DNA of 6,251 nucleotides from an uncultured Chlamydiae bacterium (GTDB lineage: Bacteria; Chlamydiota; Chlamydiia; Chlamydiales; SM23-39), in assembly GCA_903909295.1 (NCBI GenBank), contig CAIVVG010000145.1, forward strand, positions 1-6,251, in the 5' to 3' direction. The position numbers and the translations under genes are program-made. Below are positions 1 through 6,068 of this stretch, piece after piece (within the stretch, counting starts at the first letter, position 1; each line of letters opens with the position of its first letter). Below the pieces are notes generated by a model. It was not told where the DNA came from. It saw only the letters and a list, made by a program, of their open reading frames with translations, and made no database searches.

Positions 1-2
1 AT

Positions 3-65
3 GGGGCCAAGTATAATAAAACAAAGAAAAATATACCACTTGAAAGGCAAATGAGGGGGGTGTAA
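3..65 (+). CDS. Possible C-terminal tail of an upstream gene (partial)
   Basis: The frame starting at base 3 is open to a TAA at 63-65 and would encode about 20 residues, rich in Lys and Arg and ending in RQMRGV. That is too short to identify. If real, its stop lies 9 nt before the kdsB ATG, which would match the tight spacing of the rest of the cluster and put kdsB inside a longer operon. The competing reading is that 1-74 is an untranslated leader with a promoter (TATAAT at 12-17). Nothing in the window decides between them. Confidence 0.3.
   Translation, partial: GAKYNKTKKNIPLERQMRGV
12..17 (+). promoter_or_regulatory. Candidate -10 box (TATAAT) upstream of kdsB
   Basis: A perfect TATAAT lies 57 nt before the kdsB ATG in an A/T-rich leader. 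A -35 box at normal spacing would lie before the window start, so only half of the promoter can be judged. AT-rich sequence produces such boxes by chance, and this one may fall inside the tail of an upstream gene. Confidence 0.3.
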
Positions 66-74
66 AGTTGATCT

Positions 75-815
75 ATGAGAACGATTTGTGTGATCCCAGC
101 TCGCTTGAATAGCTCCCGTTTTCCGGGCAAACTCCTGGAAAAGGCTCAGGGGAAGACCGTATTAGAGCGCACTTTGGAACGGGCGCTCCGTTGCCCTTTT
201 ATCGACTACACGTATGTGGCGACCGATAGCGAGCCGATTGCCGAGCACATCCAGGCGATGGGGGCCAATGTCGTTTGGACTTCGCCCACCTGCCGCAATG
301 GGACTGAGCGGATCGCCGAAGCGGTCAAAACCTCTCCCGAAATCGGTCAGGCAGACATCATCGTGAACTTGCAAGGGGATCACCCCTGCACAAACCCGCA
401 GACTCTCGGCGCAGTGGTCCAGGCGCTCCAATTGGATCCCGAAGCGCTCGTGTCGACGGCGGTGACGCATCTGACCGACCGAACCGATTTTCTATCGCCT
501 CACGTCGTAAAATGCGTATTCGACCAGAATTTCAATGCGCTCTACTTTAGCAGGGCCCCGATCCCCCACTGCGCGGGCGACGTCAAGGCGTATGCCCACA
601 TCGGCCTTTACGCCTATCGAAGAGCGTTCTTCGATCTTCCCCCTTTATCTCCTACCCCCTTGCAGCTTTCTGAAGATTTAGAACAGCTTCAGATCCTGGA
701 AAGGGGCTACCGTATAAAAGTCGCCGTCGTGGAGGAAATGCCTCTCGGTGTCGACACTCCTCAAGATCTCGTCAAACTCGAGCAATATCTATGTCAACTA
801 AATACATCTTCGTAA
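75..815 (+). CDS. kdsB: 3-deoxy-manno-octulosonate cytidylyltransferase (CMP-Kdo synthetase)
   Basis: KdsB joins CTP and Kdo to give CMP-Kdo and pyrophosphate in the cytoplasm; CMP-Kdo is the donor for the Kdo residues on lipid A. The 246 residues match the usual length (about 250). Visible family motifs are the N-terminal nucleotide loop IPARLNSSRFPGK (7-19), NGTERIAE (75-82), QGDHP (100-104) with the metal-binding Asp102, YFSRAPIP (157-164), HIGLYAYRRAF (175-185), EDLEQL (200-205) and GVDTPQDL (225-232) with the second metal-site Asp227. The family normally has QGDEP, so His103 in place of Glu is unusual. The ATG at 75 is the only reasonable start, since TGA at 69-71 closes the frame just upstream. 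The G-run at 55-60 (GAGG at 53-56) is the only Shine-Dalgarno-like sequence and lies rather far from the start. The last 25 nt overlap pyrG. It supports a Gram-negative, Kdo-containing LPS. Confidence 0.95.
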   Translation: MRTICVIPARLNSSRFPGKLLEKAQGKTVLERTLERALRCPFIDYTYVATDSEPIAEHIQAMGANVVWTSPTCRNGTERIAEAVKTSPEIGQADIIVNLQGDHPCTNPQTLGAVVQALQLDPEALVSTAVTHLTDRTDFLSPHVVKCVFDQNFNALYFSRAPIPHCAGDVKAYAHIGLYAYRRAFFDLPPLSPTPLQLSEDLEQLQILERGYRIKVAVVEEMPLGVDTPQDLVKLEQYLCQLNTSS

Positions 816-2419
816 CGGGCGGGGTCGTCTCGTCACTCGGCAAGGGGCTCACAGCAGCTTCCATCGGTCAACTTCTCGAAAGCCGTGGCATTCCGATCGC
901 CATGCTCAAATTCGATCCGTACCTCAATATCGATCCGGGGACGATGAATCCTTTCCAGCACGGAGAGGTGTATGTCACAGATGATGGCGCAGAAACCGAT
1001 CTCGATCTGGGCCACTACTACCGCTATACCCACTCTCCTTTGTCAAGACTTTCCAACGCGACGACGGGCCAAATTTACGACGCTGTGATCAAGCGGGAGC
1101 GAAGGGGCGATTATTTGGGCAAAACGGTCCAAGTGATCCCTCACGTAACCGATGAGATCAAGGCTCGTATCTTGGCGTGCGCTCAGCAGGAACCGACCCC
1201 TCAGGTGGTCTTGGTCGAAATCGGCGGCACAGTCGGCGATATCGAGTCGCTCCCCTTCTTAGAGGCGATTCGGCAATTTCGATATGAGCACTCCAAAGAT
1301 TGCATCAATATCCACCTAACCTTCGTCCCGTATCTCAAAGCGGCAGGAGAGCTAAAGACCAAGCCGACTCAGTATTCCGCTCAAGTGCTCCGGAGCATTG
1401 GGATCATCCCCGATATTCTTCTTTGCCGCTGTGAGCAGGCTCTCTCGGAAGAGATCAAAGACAAGATCTCCCTCTTTTGCAATGTCCCTCGGGAAGGGGT
1501 GTTTGATGAGCAAGATGTGGCGTGCAGCATTTATGAAGTGCCGATGCAACTGCACAGACAAGGGCTCGATGACATGGTTTGCAAGTTGCTCCATCTTCAA
1601 GGAAAAGAGCCAGACCTGTCTCACTGGGAAAAGATGTTGAAAAACATCCTCCATCCGCAAGGGAAAGTAGTCATTGGCGTCGTCGGCAAATACATGGACC
1701 ACCAGGATGCCTACAAATCGGTGCTAGAGGCGCTCCATCACGGTGCCATTGCGGCCGGTGTCAGCATTGAAATTCGGCGCTTTGAGTCCGATCGGAATGC
1801 CGACATGAGTGGCTGCGACGGATACCTCGTTCCGGGCGGTTTCGGAGGCCGGGGCTGGGAAGGGAAGCTCGCAATTGCAAAGCACTGCCGCACTCATAAC
1901 ATTCCCTACTTAGGACTTTGCTTAGGGATGCAGGTGATGATCGTCGAGTTTGCAAGAAATGTCCTCGGATTGGAACTGGCTCACTCTACTGAAGTGGATC
2001 TCAACACCCCCGATCCGATCATTTCGATGCTCTCGGAACAAAAAAATATCCAAAATCTCGGGGGGACCATGCGTCTCGGCGCCTACCCTTGTGAACTCAA
2101 ACCGGGAACGCTCGCTGCAGAGGTCTACGGCAAACGGCTTATCTCGGAAAGACACCGCCACCGCTACGAGTTCAATAACTCGTACAAAAAGGCGATGGAA
2201 GATAAGGGGATGGTCTTTTCCGGTACTCTAGAGCACGGAAATCTGTGTGAAATTGCTGAAATCCCCTCCCATCCTTGGATGCTGGGTGTCCAGTTTCACC
2301 CCGAGTTTAAATCCAGGCCGTTTGATCCTCACCCTCTCTTTCGGGATTTTATTCAAACTTGTCTCAACCTCAAAAAAGGAAAATCGTGGGGCGCATTGCC
2401 GCAATCGATTACGGTTTAA
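791..2419 (+). CDS. pyrG: CTP synthase (glutamine-hydrolysing)
   Basis: PyrG aminates UTP to CTP using ATP and glutamine, the last step of pyrimidine nucleotide synthesis. The 542 residues equal the family norm. The N-terminal amidoligase domain (about 1-265) starts with VTGGVVSSLGKG (8-19, P-loop) and carries IDPGTMNP (47-54), LDLGHYYRY (71-79) and VEIGGTVGDIES (142-153); Asp72 and Glu143 are the expected Mg-ATP ligands. The class I glutamine amidotransferase domain (about 290-525) shows PGGFGGRG (348-355), nucleophile Cys377 in GLCLGMQ, ERHRHRYEFN (453-462), and His503 and Glu505 in HPEFKS. No key residue is missing. The start lies inside the kdsB end with no clear ribosome-binding site, suggesting translational coupling. 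The last roughly 11 codons also encode the start of ruvX in another frame, so the C-terminal tail past about residue 530 is probably not critical. The neighbouring kdsB consumes its product, CTP. Confidence 0.98.
   Translation: MSTKYIFVTGGVVSSLGKGLTAASIGQLLESRGIPIAMLKFDPYLNIDPGTMNPFQHGEVYVTDDGAETDLDLGHYYRYTHSPLSRLSNATTGQIYDAVIKRERRGDYLGKTVQVIPHVTDEIKARILACAQQEPTPQVVLVEIGGTVGDIESLPFLEAIRQFRYEHSKDCINIHLTFVPYLKAAGELKTKPTQYSAQVLRSIGIIPDILLCRCEQALSEEIKDKISLFCNVPREGVFDEQDVACSIYEVPMQLHRQGLDDMVCKLLHLQGKEPDLSHWEKMLKNILHPQGKVVIGVVGKYMDHQDAYKSVLEALHHGAIAAGVSIEIRRFESDRNADMSGCDGYLVPGGFGGRGWEGKLAIAKHCRTHNIPYLGLCLGMQVMIVEFARNVLGLELAHSTEVDLNTPDPIISMLSEQKNIQNLGGTMRLGAYPCELKPGTLAAEVYGKRLISERHRHRYEFNNSYKKAMEDKGMVFSGTLEHGNLCEIAEIPSHPWMLGVQFHPEFKSRPFDPHPLFRDFIQTCLNLKKGKSWGALPQSITV
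2375..2380 (+). promoter_or_regulatory. Ribosome-binding site that sets the ruvX start
   Basis: AAAGGA lies 5 nt before the GTG at 2386, ideal spacing. The longer candidate, a TTG at 2359, has no such site before it. The site lies within the pyrG coding sequence. Confidence 0.65.
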
Positions 2420-2790
2420 AACGGATCGGAATCGCTCTTTCAGATGCGGGGAAAAAGATCGCGTTCCCCTACCGAACAGTTCCCGGCGGAAGGCGGGGAA
2501 TTGCTGAGATAGCGACCGCTCTTAAAGGACAAGATGTAGAAAAAGTACTCCTCGGACTTCCTTTGCTCATGAACGGGCAAAAGGGAGACATGGCGTTAGA
2601 GGTGGAAAAGTTTGCAAAGGCGTTAGAAGAGGCACTCCACATCCCTATTGTTTTGCGCGATGAGCGCCTCTCGAGCAGGGGGGCAGAGGCCTCTCTCAAA
2701 GAGATTTCTTTGAACCGAAAGCAAAGAAGTGCGAGAATAGACGAGACGGCAGCCACATTGCTGCTACAAAGTTTTTTGGATGAGACGTAA
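2386..2790 (+). CDS. ruvX: RuvX/YqgF family: putative Holliday junction resolvase / pre-16S rRNA nuclease
   Basis: This family has an RNase H-like fold. In E. coli YqgF acts in 16S rRNA 5'-end maturation, and the family is also proposed to resolve Holliday junctions. Started at GTG 2386 the protein has 134 residues, close to the E. coli length of about 138, with the first beta strand directly at the N-terminus. Motifs are IAAIDYGLKRIG (4-15) with catalytic Asp8, LLGLPLLMNGQ (55-65), RDERLSSRGAE (91-101) with Glu93, and RIDETAATLLLQSFL (117-131) with Asp119, so the three-acid active site is complete. The longer frame from TTG 2359 adds nine polar residues and lacks a good ribosome-binding site. 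The gene overlaps pyrG by 34 nt, and its TAA is followed directly by the zwf ATG. The same position (yqgF between pyrG and zwf) is known in Chlamydia. Which biochemical role applies here cannot be told from sequence. Confidence 0.93.
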   Translation: MGRIAAIDYGLKRIGIALSDAGKKIAFPYRTVPGGRRGIAEIATALKGQDVEKVLLGLPLLMNGQKGDMALEVEKFAKALEEALHIPIVLRDERLSSRGAEASLKEISLNRKQRSARIDETAATLLLQSFLDET

Positions 2791-4311
2791 ATGACAAATC
2801 CCCTCTCTGAAGCAGGCCGCAGCTCGCGCGCAACGGCCCCTTGTGTCCTCGTGATTTTTGGCGCGACGGGAGATCTGACGAGTCGCAAACTCGCTCCAGC
2901 CCTCTATAATTTAGGGAGAGACGGCCTCCTTCCCCCGAATTTTATCTGCGTCGGCTTTGCAAGACGGAAAAAAACCAATGAAGATTTTCGGCAAGAACTC
3001 AAAGGGGACGTGAGTTCGTTTTCTAGGTCTAAGCCGGTAGACGAACTCTTTTGGAGCCATTTTCAAGAGCAGCTTTTTTACCACTGTTCCGAATTTGACA
3101 ACGATGAAGGGTATCGGGCACTGGCGACTTTGCTAGCCCAGATCGACAGCAAATACGGCACTCGAGGAAATCGGGTTTTTTATCTCTCTGTCCAGCCGAA
3201 ATTTTTCCCTATGATCATCGAAAAATTGCGCAAATTCGGAATGATCTACGACGCCCACAAAACAAAAGACAAGTGGTCTCGCGTCATCATTGAAAAACCA
3301 TTTGGCCACGATTCAGCTTCTGCAGAAGAACTGCAAACACAGATCGCTCAGTACCTCCACGAAACACAAACCTACCGGATCGATCACTACCTCGGCAAAG
3401 AGACGGTCCAAAATCTCCTGGTCTTCCGGTTTGCCAATTCGATCTTCGAGTCGCTCTGGAATTCCAACCACGTCGACCATATCCAAATCACCGTTTCGGA
3501 AGATATCGGGATCGGCTCTCGCGGCCATTTTTTCGAAGAAGAGGGGCTCCTCAGAGACATCGTCCAAAACCACATGATGCAGCTTTTATCTCTCGTCGCC
3601 ATGGAACCTCCCGTTTCGCTCAGCGCAGGGGCCATCCGCGATGAAAAAGTCAAAGTCCTTCAGTCCGTCCGCCCGATTGCCGAGGGGGATTTTGTGCGCG
3701 GCCAATACGCTCCCGGATTCATCGATGGACAAGGTGTTTGCGGCTACCGCGAAGAAAAAGATGTCGCTCCAAATTCAACCGTAGAGACCTACGTAGCGCT
3801 CCGCCTGTTTGTCGACAACTGGCGCTGGGCTGGAGTCCCCTTTTATTTAAGAAGTGGAAAGAGACTCCCCAAACGAGCCACTGAAATCGCCATTGTATTC
3901 AAAGACGCCCCCGGCGTTTTATTTCAACAAAATGGAAAAAAACACGACCGGAACGTCCTGGCCATCCGAATTCAGCCCGACGAGGGCATTTCGATGAAAA
4001 TCAACTGCAAAGTCCCCGGACCGAGCAGCCCCATACAACCGGTCAAGATGGACTTCCGGTACGGCTCCTATTTCGGCGCCGCCCCCCCTGAGGCGTATGA
4101 GAGACTCATCTGGGATTGCATGACCGGCGACAGCACCCTCTTTGCCAGGTCCGATGAGGTCTTCCACTCGTGGAAAATCCTGACCCCCCTCTTAGAAGCC
4201 TGGGCGGCCAAAGGGGCTCAAGATCTCCCCCAATACGCCTCCGGCAGCTGGGGCCCTGAGGAAGCCAATACCCTGATTGCAAAAGACAACCGCTCCTGGC
4301 GCAAATTATGA
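2791..4311 (+). CDS. zwf: Glucose-6-phosphate 1-dehydrogenase
   Basis: Zwf oxidises glucose 6-phosphate to 6-phosphogluconolactone with NADP+, opening the oxidative pentose phosphate pathway. The 506 residues fit the family (about 490-515). The Rossmann domain holds the dinucleotide loop GATGDLT (24-30) after a short N-terminal extension of about 18 residues. Next come EKPFG (168-172, Lys169), the signature RIDHYLGKE (196-204; Asp198, His199 and Lys203 in substrate binding and catalysis), DIVQNHMMQ (256-264) with His261 as the expected catalytic base, and RSGKRLPKRATEI (354-366) with a substrate-phosphate Lys357. All are intact, so the enzyme should be active. ATG 2791 begins at the base after the ruvX stop; a weak GGATGAG lies upstream. 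The TGA overlaps the ATG of the next gene (ATGA), so production of the OpcA-like protein is probably tied to that of Zwf. Confidence 0.97.
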   Translation: MTNPLSEAGRSSRATAPCVLVIFGATGDLTSRKLAPALYNLGRDGLLPPNFICVGFARRKKTNEDFRQELKGDVSSFSRSKPVDELFWSHFQEQLFYHCSEFDNDEGYRALATLLAQIDSKYGTRGNRVFYLSVQPKFFPMIIEKLRKFGMIYDAHKTKDKWSRVIIEKPFGHDSASAEELQTQIAQYLHETQTYRIDHYLGKETVQNLLVFRFANSIFESLWNSNHVDHIQITVSEDIGIGSRGHFFEEEGLLRDIVQNHMMQLLSLVAMEPPVSLSAGAIRDEKVKVLQSVRPIAEGDFVRGQYAPGFIDGQGVCGYREEKDVAPNSTVETYVALRLFVDNWRWAGVPFYLRSGKRLPKRATEIAIVFKDAPGVLFQQNGKKHDRNVLAIRIQPDEGISMKINCKVPGPSSPIQPVKMDFRYGSYFGAAPPEAYERLIWDCMTGDSTLFARSDEVFHSWKILTPLLEAWAAKGAQDLPQYASGSWGPEEANTLIAKDNRSWRKL

Positions 4312-5300
4312 CCACACAGCTCATTGTCGACCCAGCCCGCATCGAGGAGGAACTTCTCCAAATTTGGGAGGCGCTCGCCAAAGAAAACAAAACCAGAGCC
4401 TGTCTTTTTAATCTCATTATTTTTAGCTCCCTCTCCTCGCGCACCGACTACTTTCGAACCATTGTCCAAACCGTCATTGAAAAGTTCCCCTGTCGCGTCC
4501 TGTTCATCTCGGTAGACCCAGAGAGCCACATCTCCTACCTCAAAACCGCTGTCTCCGTCATCTCTTCCGGTTCGATTGCCTGCGACAATATCGATATCGG
4601 CGTCGCAGGGGACGATTTGAAAAAAGTCCCCTTCCTCCTCTTACCTCACCTAGTCCCCGATCTCCCCGTTTACCTCCTTTGGGGAGAAGACCCAGGAAAA
4701 AAACACCCCCTCTTCGCCCCCCTCTCCGAGCTGGCTACACGAGTGATCTTCGACTCTGAGTCGACCGACAACTTGAAGCGATTTGCACACTCCTTACTCC
4801 ATTTAAAAGGGAAAGAAGTCGCCGACCTCAACTGGGCCCGCACAGAAGGGTGGCGCGATCTGCTCATTTCCCTCTTTGCGGTAGCCGATCTGGGCAAAGC
4901 AAACCGCCTTGTCATTACCTACAACTGCCACACAACCCCCTTCTTCGATCACACCCGAATCCAAGCCCTCTATGTCGCCTACTGGCTCGCGAGCCGCTTG
5001 CAATGGAAATTTGAAGTCGACTTTGAACTCGTCGATTGGTTAGAGGTAGGACCTGGAAATTTGGTCGCTCTTGAATTTGCGACGGACAACGGGATCTTTG
5101 TCCAGTGCAAAAGACTCATCAAAGAGCCACAACGGGTACAGGTGCATATAGAGACCCGAGAAAAATGTGACCTCCCCTACCAATTCGTTTTAGGGAAAGC
5201 GATGTCTGGCCAGTCCCTCGCTAAAGAGGTCACCAGACAAGGGACGAGCTCCCACTATCTAGAAACACTGAGGGCGATCGATGCTGCAATCTTGGGATAA
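4308..5300 (+). CDS. opcA: OpcA-like glucose-6-phosphate dehydrogenase assembly protein
   Basis: OpcA proteins of cyanobacteria and actinobacteria promote assembly or activity of G6PDH and are usually encoded next to zwf. I assign this 330-residue soluble protein from recalled family patterns: RVLFISVDPES (63-73), an acidic stretch then LLPHLVPDLPVYLLWG (111-126; compare the family's 'PLL.PD.PV..WW'), ADLNWARTEGWRDLL (172-186; compare 'DL.WTR..PWR.LL'), and YWLASRLQW (225-233; compare 'AWLASRL'). Order and spacing agree, and placement between zwf and pgl matches the actinobacterial zwf-opcA-pgl order. There is no signal peptide or membrane segment. Cys residues are at 32, 62, 92, 207, 267 and 287, with no close CxxC pair. 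The start ATG overlaps the zwf stop by 4 nt and lacks its own ribosome-binding site; the 3' end overlaps pgl by 20 nt. I do not recall this gene in the Chlamydia zwf-devB pair. The G6PDH helper function is inferred from family and context. Confidence 0.82.
   Translation: MTTQLIVDPARIEEELLQIWEALAKENKTRACLFNLIIFSSLSSRTDYFRTIVQTVIEKFPCRVLFISVDPESHISYLKTAVSVISSGSIACDNIDIGVAGDDLKKVPFLLLPHLVPDLPVYLLWGEDPGKKHPLFAPLSELATRVIFDSESTDNLKRFAHSLLHLKGKEVADLNWARTEGWRDLLISLFAVADLGKANRLVITYNCHTTPFFDHTRIQALYVAYWLASRLQWKFEVDFELVDWLEVGPGNLVALEFATDNGIFVQCKRLIKEPQRVQVHIETREKCDLPYQFVLGKAMSGQSLAKEVTRQGTSSHYLETLRAIDAAILG
5270..5274 (+). promoter_or_regulatory. Ribosome-binding site for pgl
   Basis: GAGGG lies 6 nt before the pgl ATG at 5281, within the end of opcA. 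It supports the overlapping start over any later one. Unlike the zwf-opcA junction, pgl therefore has its own initiation signal. Confidence 0.6.
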
Positions 5301-6003
5301 CCGAAGAGACTACGCCATTCCCGGCGACTCCAAAGAGACGGTCGCTTGGGCCGCCGATCACTGGATTCACACCGCCGAAAGAGCCATCCAACAGCGGGGC
5401 CGTTTCGCCGTCGCCCTCTCCGGAGGATCCACCCCCAAAGCGATCTACGCCGCTCTCCGCAAAAGGAAAGTAGCTTGGGATAAAGTGTGGCTCTTTTGGG
5501 GCGATGAAAGAAATGTCTCCCCCGATTCTCAAGACAGCAATTACCACATGGCCATGCAAGAACTCGGAGCGATGCCCATCCCCCCCGGCCAAATCATCCG
5601 GATGAAAGCCGAACAAGGGATTGAAAACCAAGCTTTTGAATACGAAGAAAAAATCACCCACTATCTAGGGAAACACCTCTTTGACCTCGTGATGCTCGGC
5701 GTGGGTGAAGATGGTCACACAGCCTCCCTCTTTCCCAATACAGCAGCCCTCGCCATTACAGACAGGCTCGTGGTGGCCAACTACCTCCCCGAGAAAAAAA
5801 CGTGGCGCATGACCCTCACCTTCTCCGCCATCGAAAAGAGCGCCCAAGCCGTCATCTACGCACTCGGCTCCGCCAAACAAACCATCATCCCCGACGTCCT
5901 CAACGCCCCTATCCTCTCCCCCTTCCCCGCCAGCCGCATCGGAACTGCCGAACGTAAGGCGCTGTGGGTCATGGACTTAGCAGCATCACAAAAATTACTA
6001 TAA
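5281..6003 (+). CDS. pgl: 6-phosphogluconolactonase (DevB type)
   Basis: Pgl hydrolyses 6-phosphogluconolactone, the product of Zwf, to 6-phosphogluconate in the cytoplasm. The 240 residues match the DevB/Pgl family (about 230-260), related to glucosamine-6-phosphate isomerases. Motifs are ALSGGSTPK (45-53, phosphate loop), FWGDERNV (72-79), DSN (85-87) and GVGEDGHTASLFP (140-152) with His146 as the expected catalytic residue, then SAIEKSAQAVIYALGSAKQ (182-200) towards the C-terminus. The GEDGHTASLFP form points to the lactonase rather than NagB. The start overlaps opcA by 20 nt and has a well-spaced GAGGG. Its TAA ends the tightly packed cluster; the following 65 nt carry signals for the next gene but no convincing hairpin terminator. 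Confidence 0.95.
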   Translation: MLQSWDNRRDYAIPGDSKETVAWAADHWIHTAERAIQQRGRFAVALSGGSTPKAIYAALRKRKVAWDKVWLFWGDERNVSPDSQDSNYHMAMQELGAMPIPPGQIIRMKAEQGIENQAFEYEEKITHYLGKHLFDLVMLGVGEDGHTASLFPNTAALAITDRLVVANYLPEKKTWRMTLTFSAIEKSAQAVIYALGSAKQTIIPDVLNAPILSPFPASRIGTAERKALWVMDLAASQKLL

Positions 6004-6006
6004 AGT

Positions 6007-6019
6007 TTTCTTCAAGAAA
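6007..6019 (+). repeat. Perfect 13-bp palindrome, possible operator
   Basis: TTTCTTCAAGAAA has two perfect 6-nt arms around one central base, beginning 4 nt after the pgl stop and covering the weak -35 hexamer of the next gene. As RNA it could form at most a 5-bp A/U-rich stem, so it is a poor terminator; its symmetry and position fit a repressor site better. This is inference from position alone, and such AT-rich palindromes also occur by chance. Confidence 0.3.
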
Positions 6020-6039
6020 TTGCTTGTTTTTTGTATACT
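6011..6039 (+). promoter_or_regulatory. Candidate sigma70-type promoter for the downstream gene
   Basis: TATACT at 6034-6039 is a good -10 box. A weak TTCAAG (3 of 6 matches to TTGACA) lies at 6011-6016 with a 17-nt spacer containing a T-run, a spacer type tolerated by chlamydial sigma66 promoters. The expected transcript start is about 25 nt before the downstream ATG. The only sizeable intergenic gap after the leader is a sensible place for a new promoter. Confidence 0.45.
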
Positions 6040-6057
6040 TCTTCCAACAAACCTTAC

Positions 6058-6062
6058 GGAGG
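6058..6062 (+). promoter_or_regulatory. Strong ribosome-binding site
   Basis: GGAGG lies 6 nt before the ATG at 6069. It is the best Shine-Dalgarno sequence in the window and fixes the start of the truncated downstream gene, implying efficient translation. Confidence 0.75.
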
Positions 6063-6068
6063 AAACCA

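Noticed and set aside
1..54. A 17-codon frame starting with ATG at base 1
   Set aside because: It has no visible upstream context and no recognisable content; a chance frame in AT-rich sequence is as likely.
2359..2385. TTG start at 2359 for ruvX
   Set aside because: There is no ribosome-binding site before it, the extra nine residues are not part of the RuvX fold, and GTG 2386 has AAAGGA at ideal distance.
2469..2888. Minus-strand open frame of 139 codons across the ruvX/zwf junction
   Set aside because: It lies opposite intact ruvX and zwf, shows no family motif, and its composition mirrors the sense genes.
4082..4088. Phase-variable C-tract in zwf
   Set aside because: Seven C is short for slippage control, it encodes Ala-Pro-Pro in a housekeeping enzyme, and similar runs occur across the region.
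5230..5661. Minus-strand open frame of 143 codons opposite pgl
   Set aside because: It is the complement of a well-supported pgl with all active-site motifs; its Gly/Phe/Val-rich content is what antisense of C-rich codons gives.
6020..6025. TTGCTT as the -35 box for the downstream promoter
   Set aside because: It is only 8 nt from TATACT, too close for a sigma70-type promoter.
6004..6032. Rho-independent terminator after pgl
   Set aside because: The only inverted repeat is AT-only in its arms apart from one C/G pair, would leave a 5-bp stem, and is separated from the T-run by several bases.
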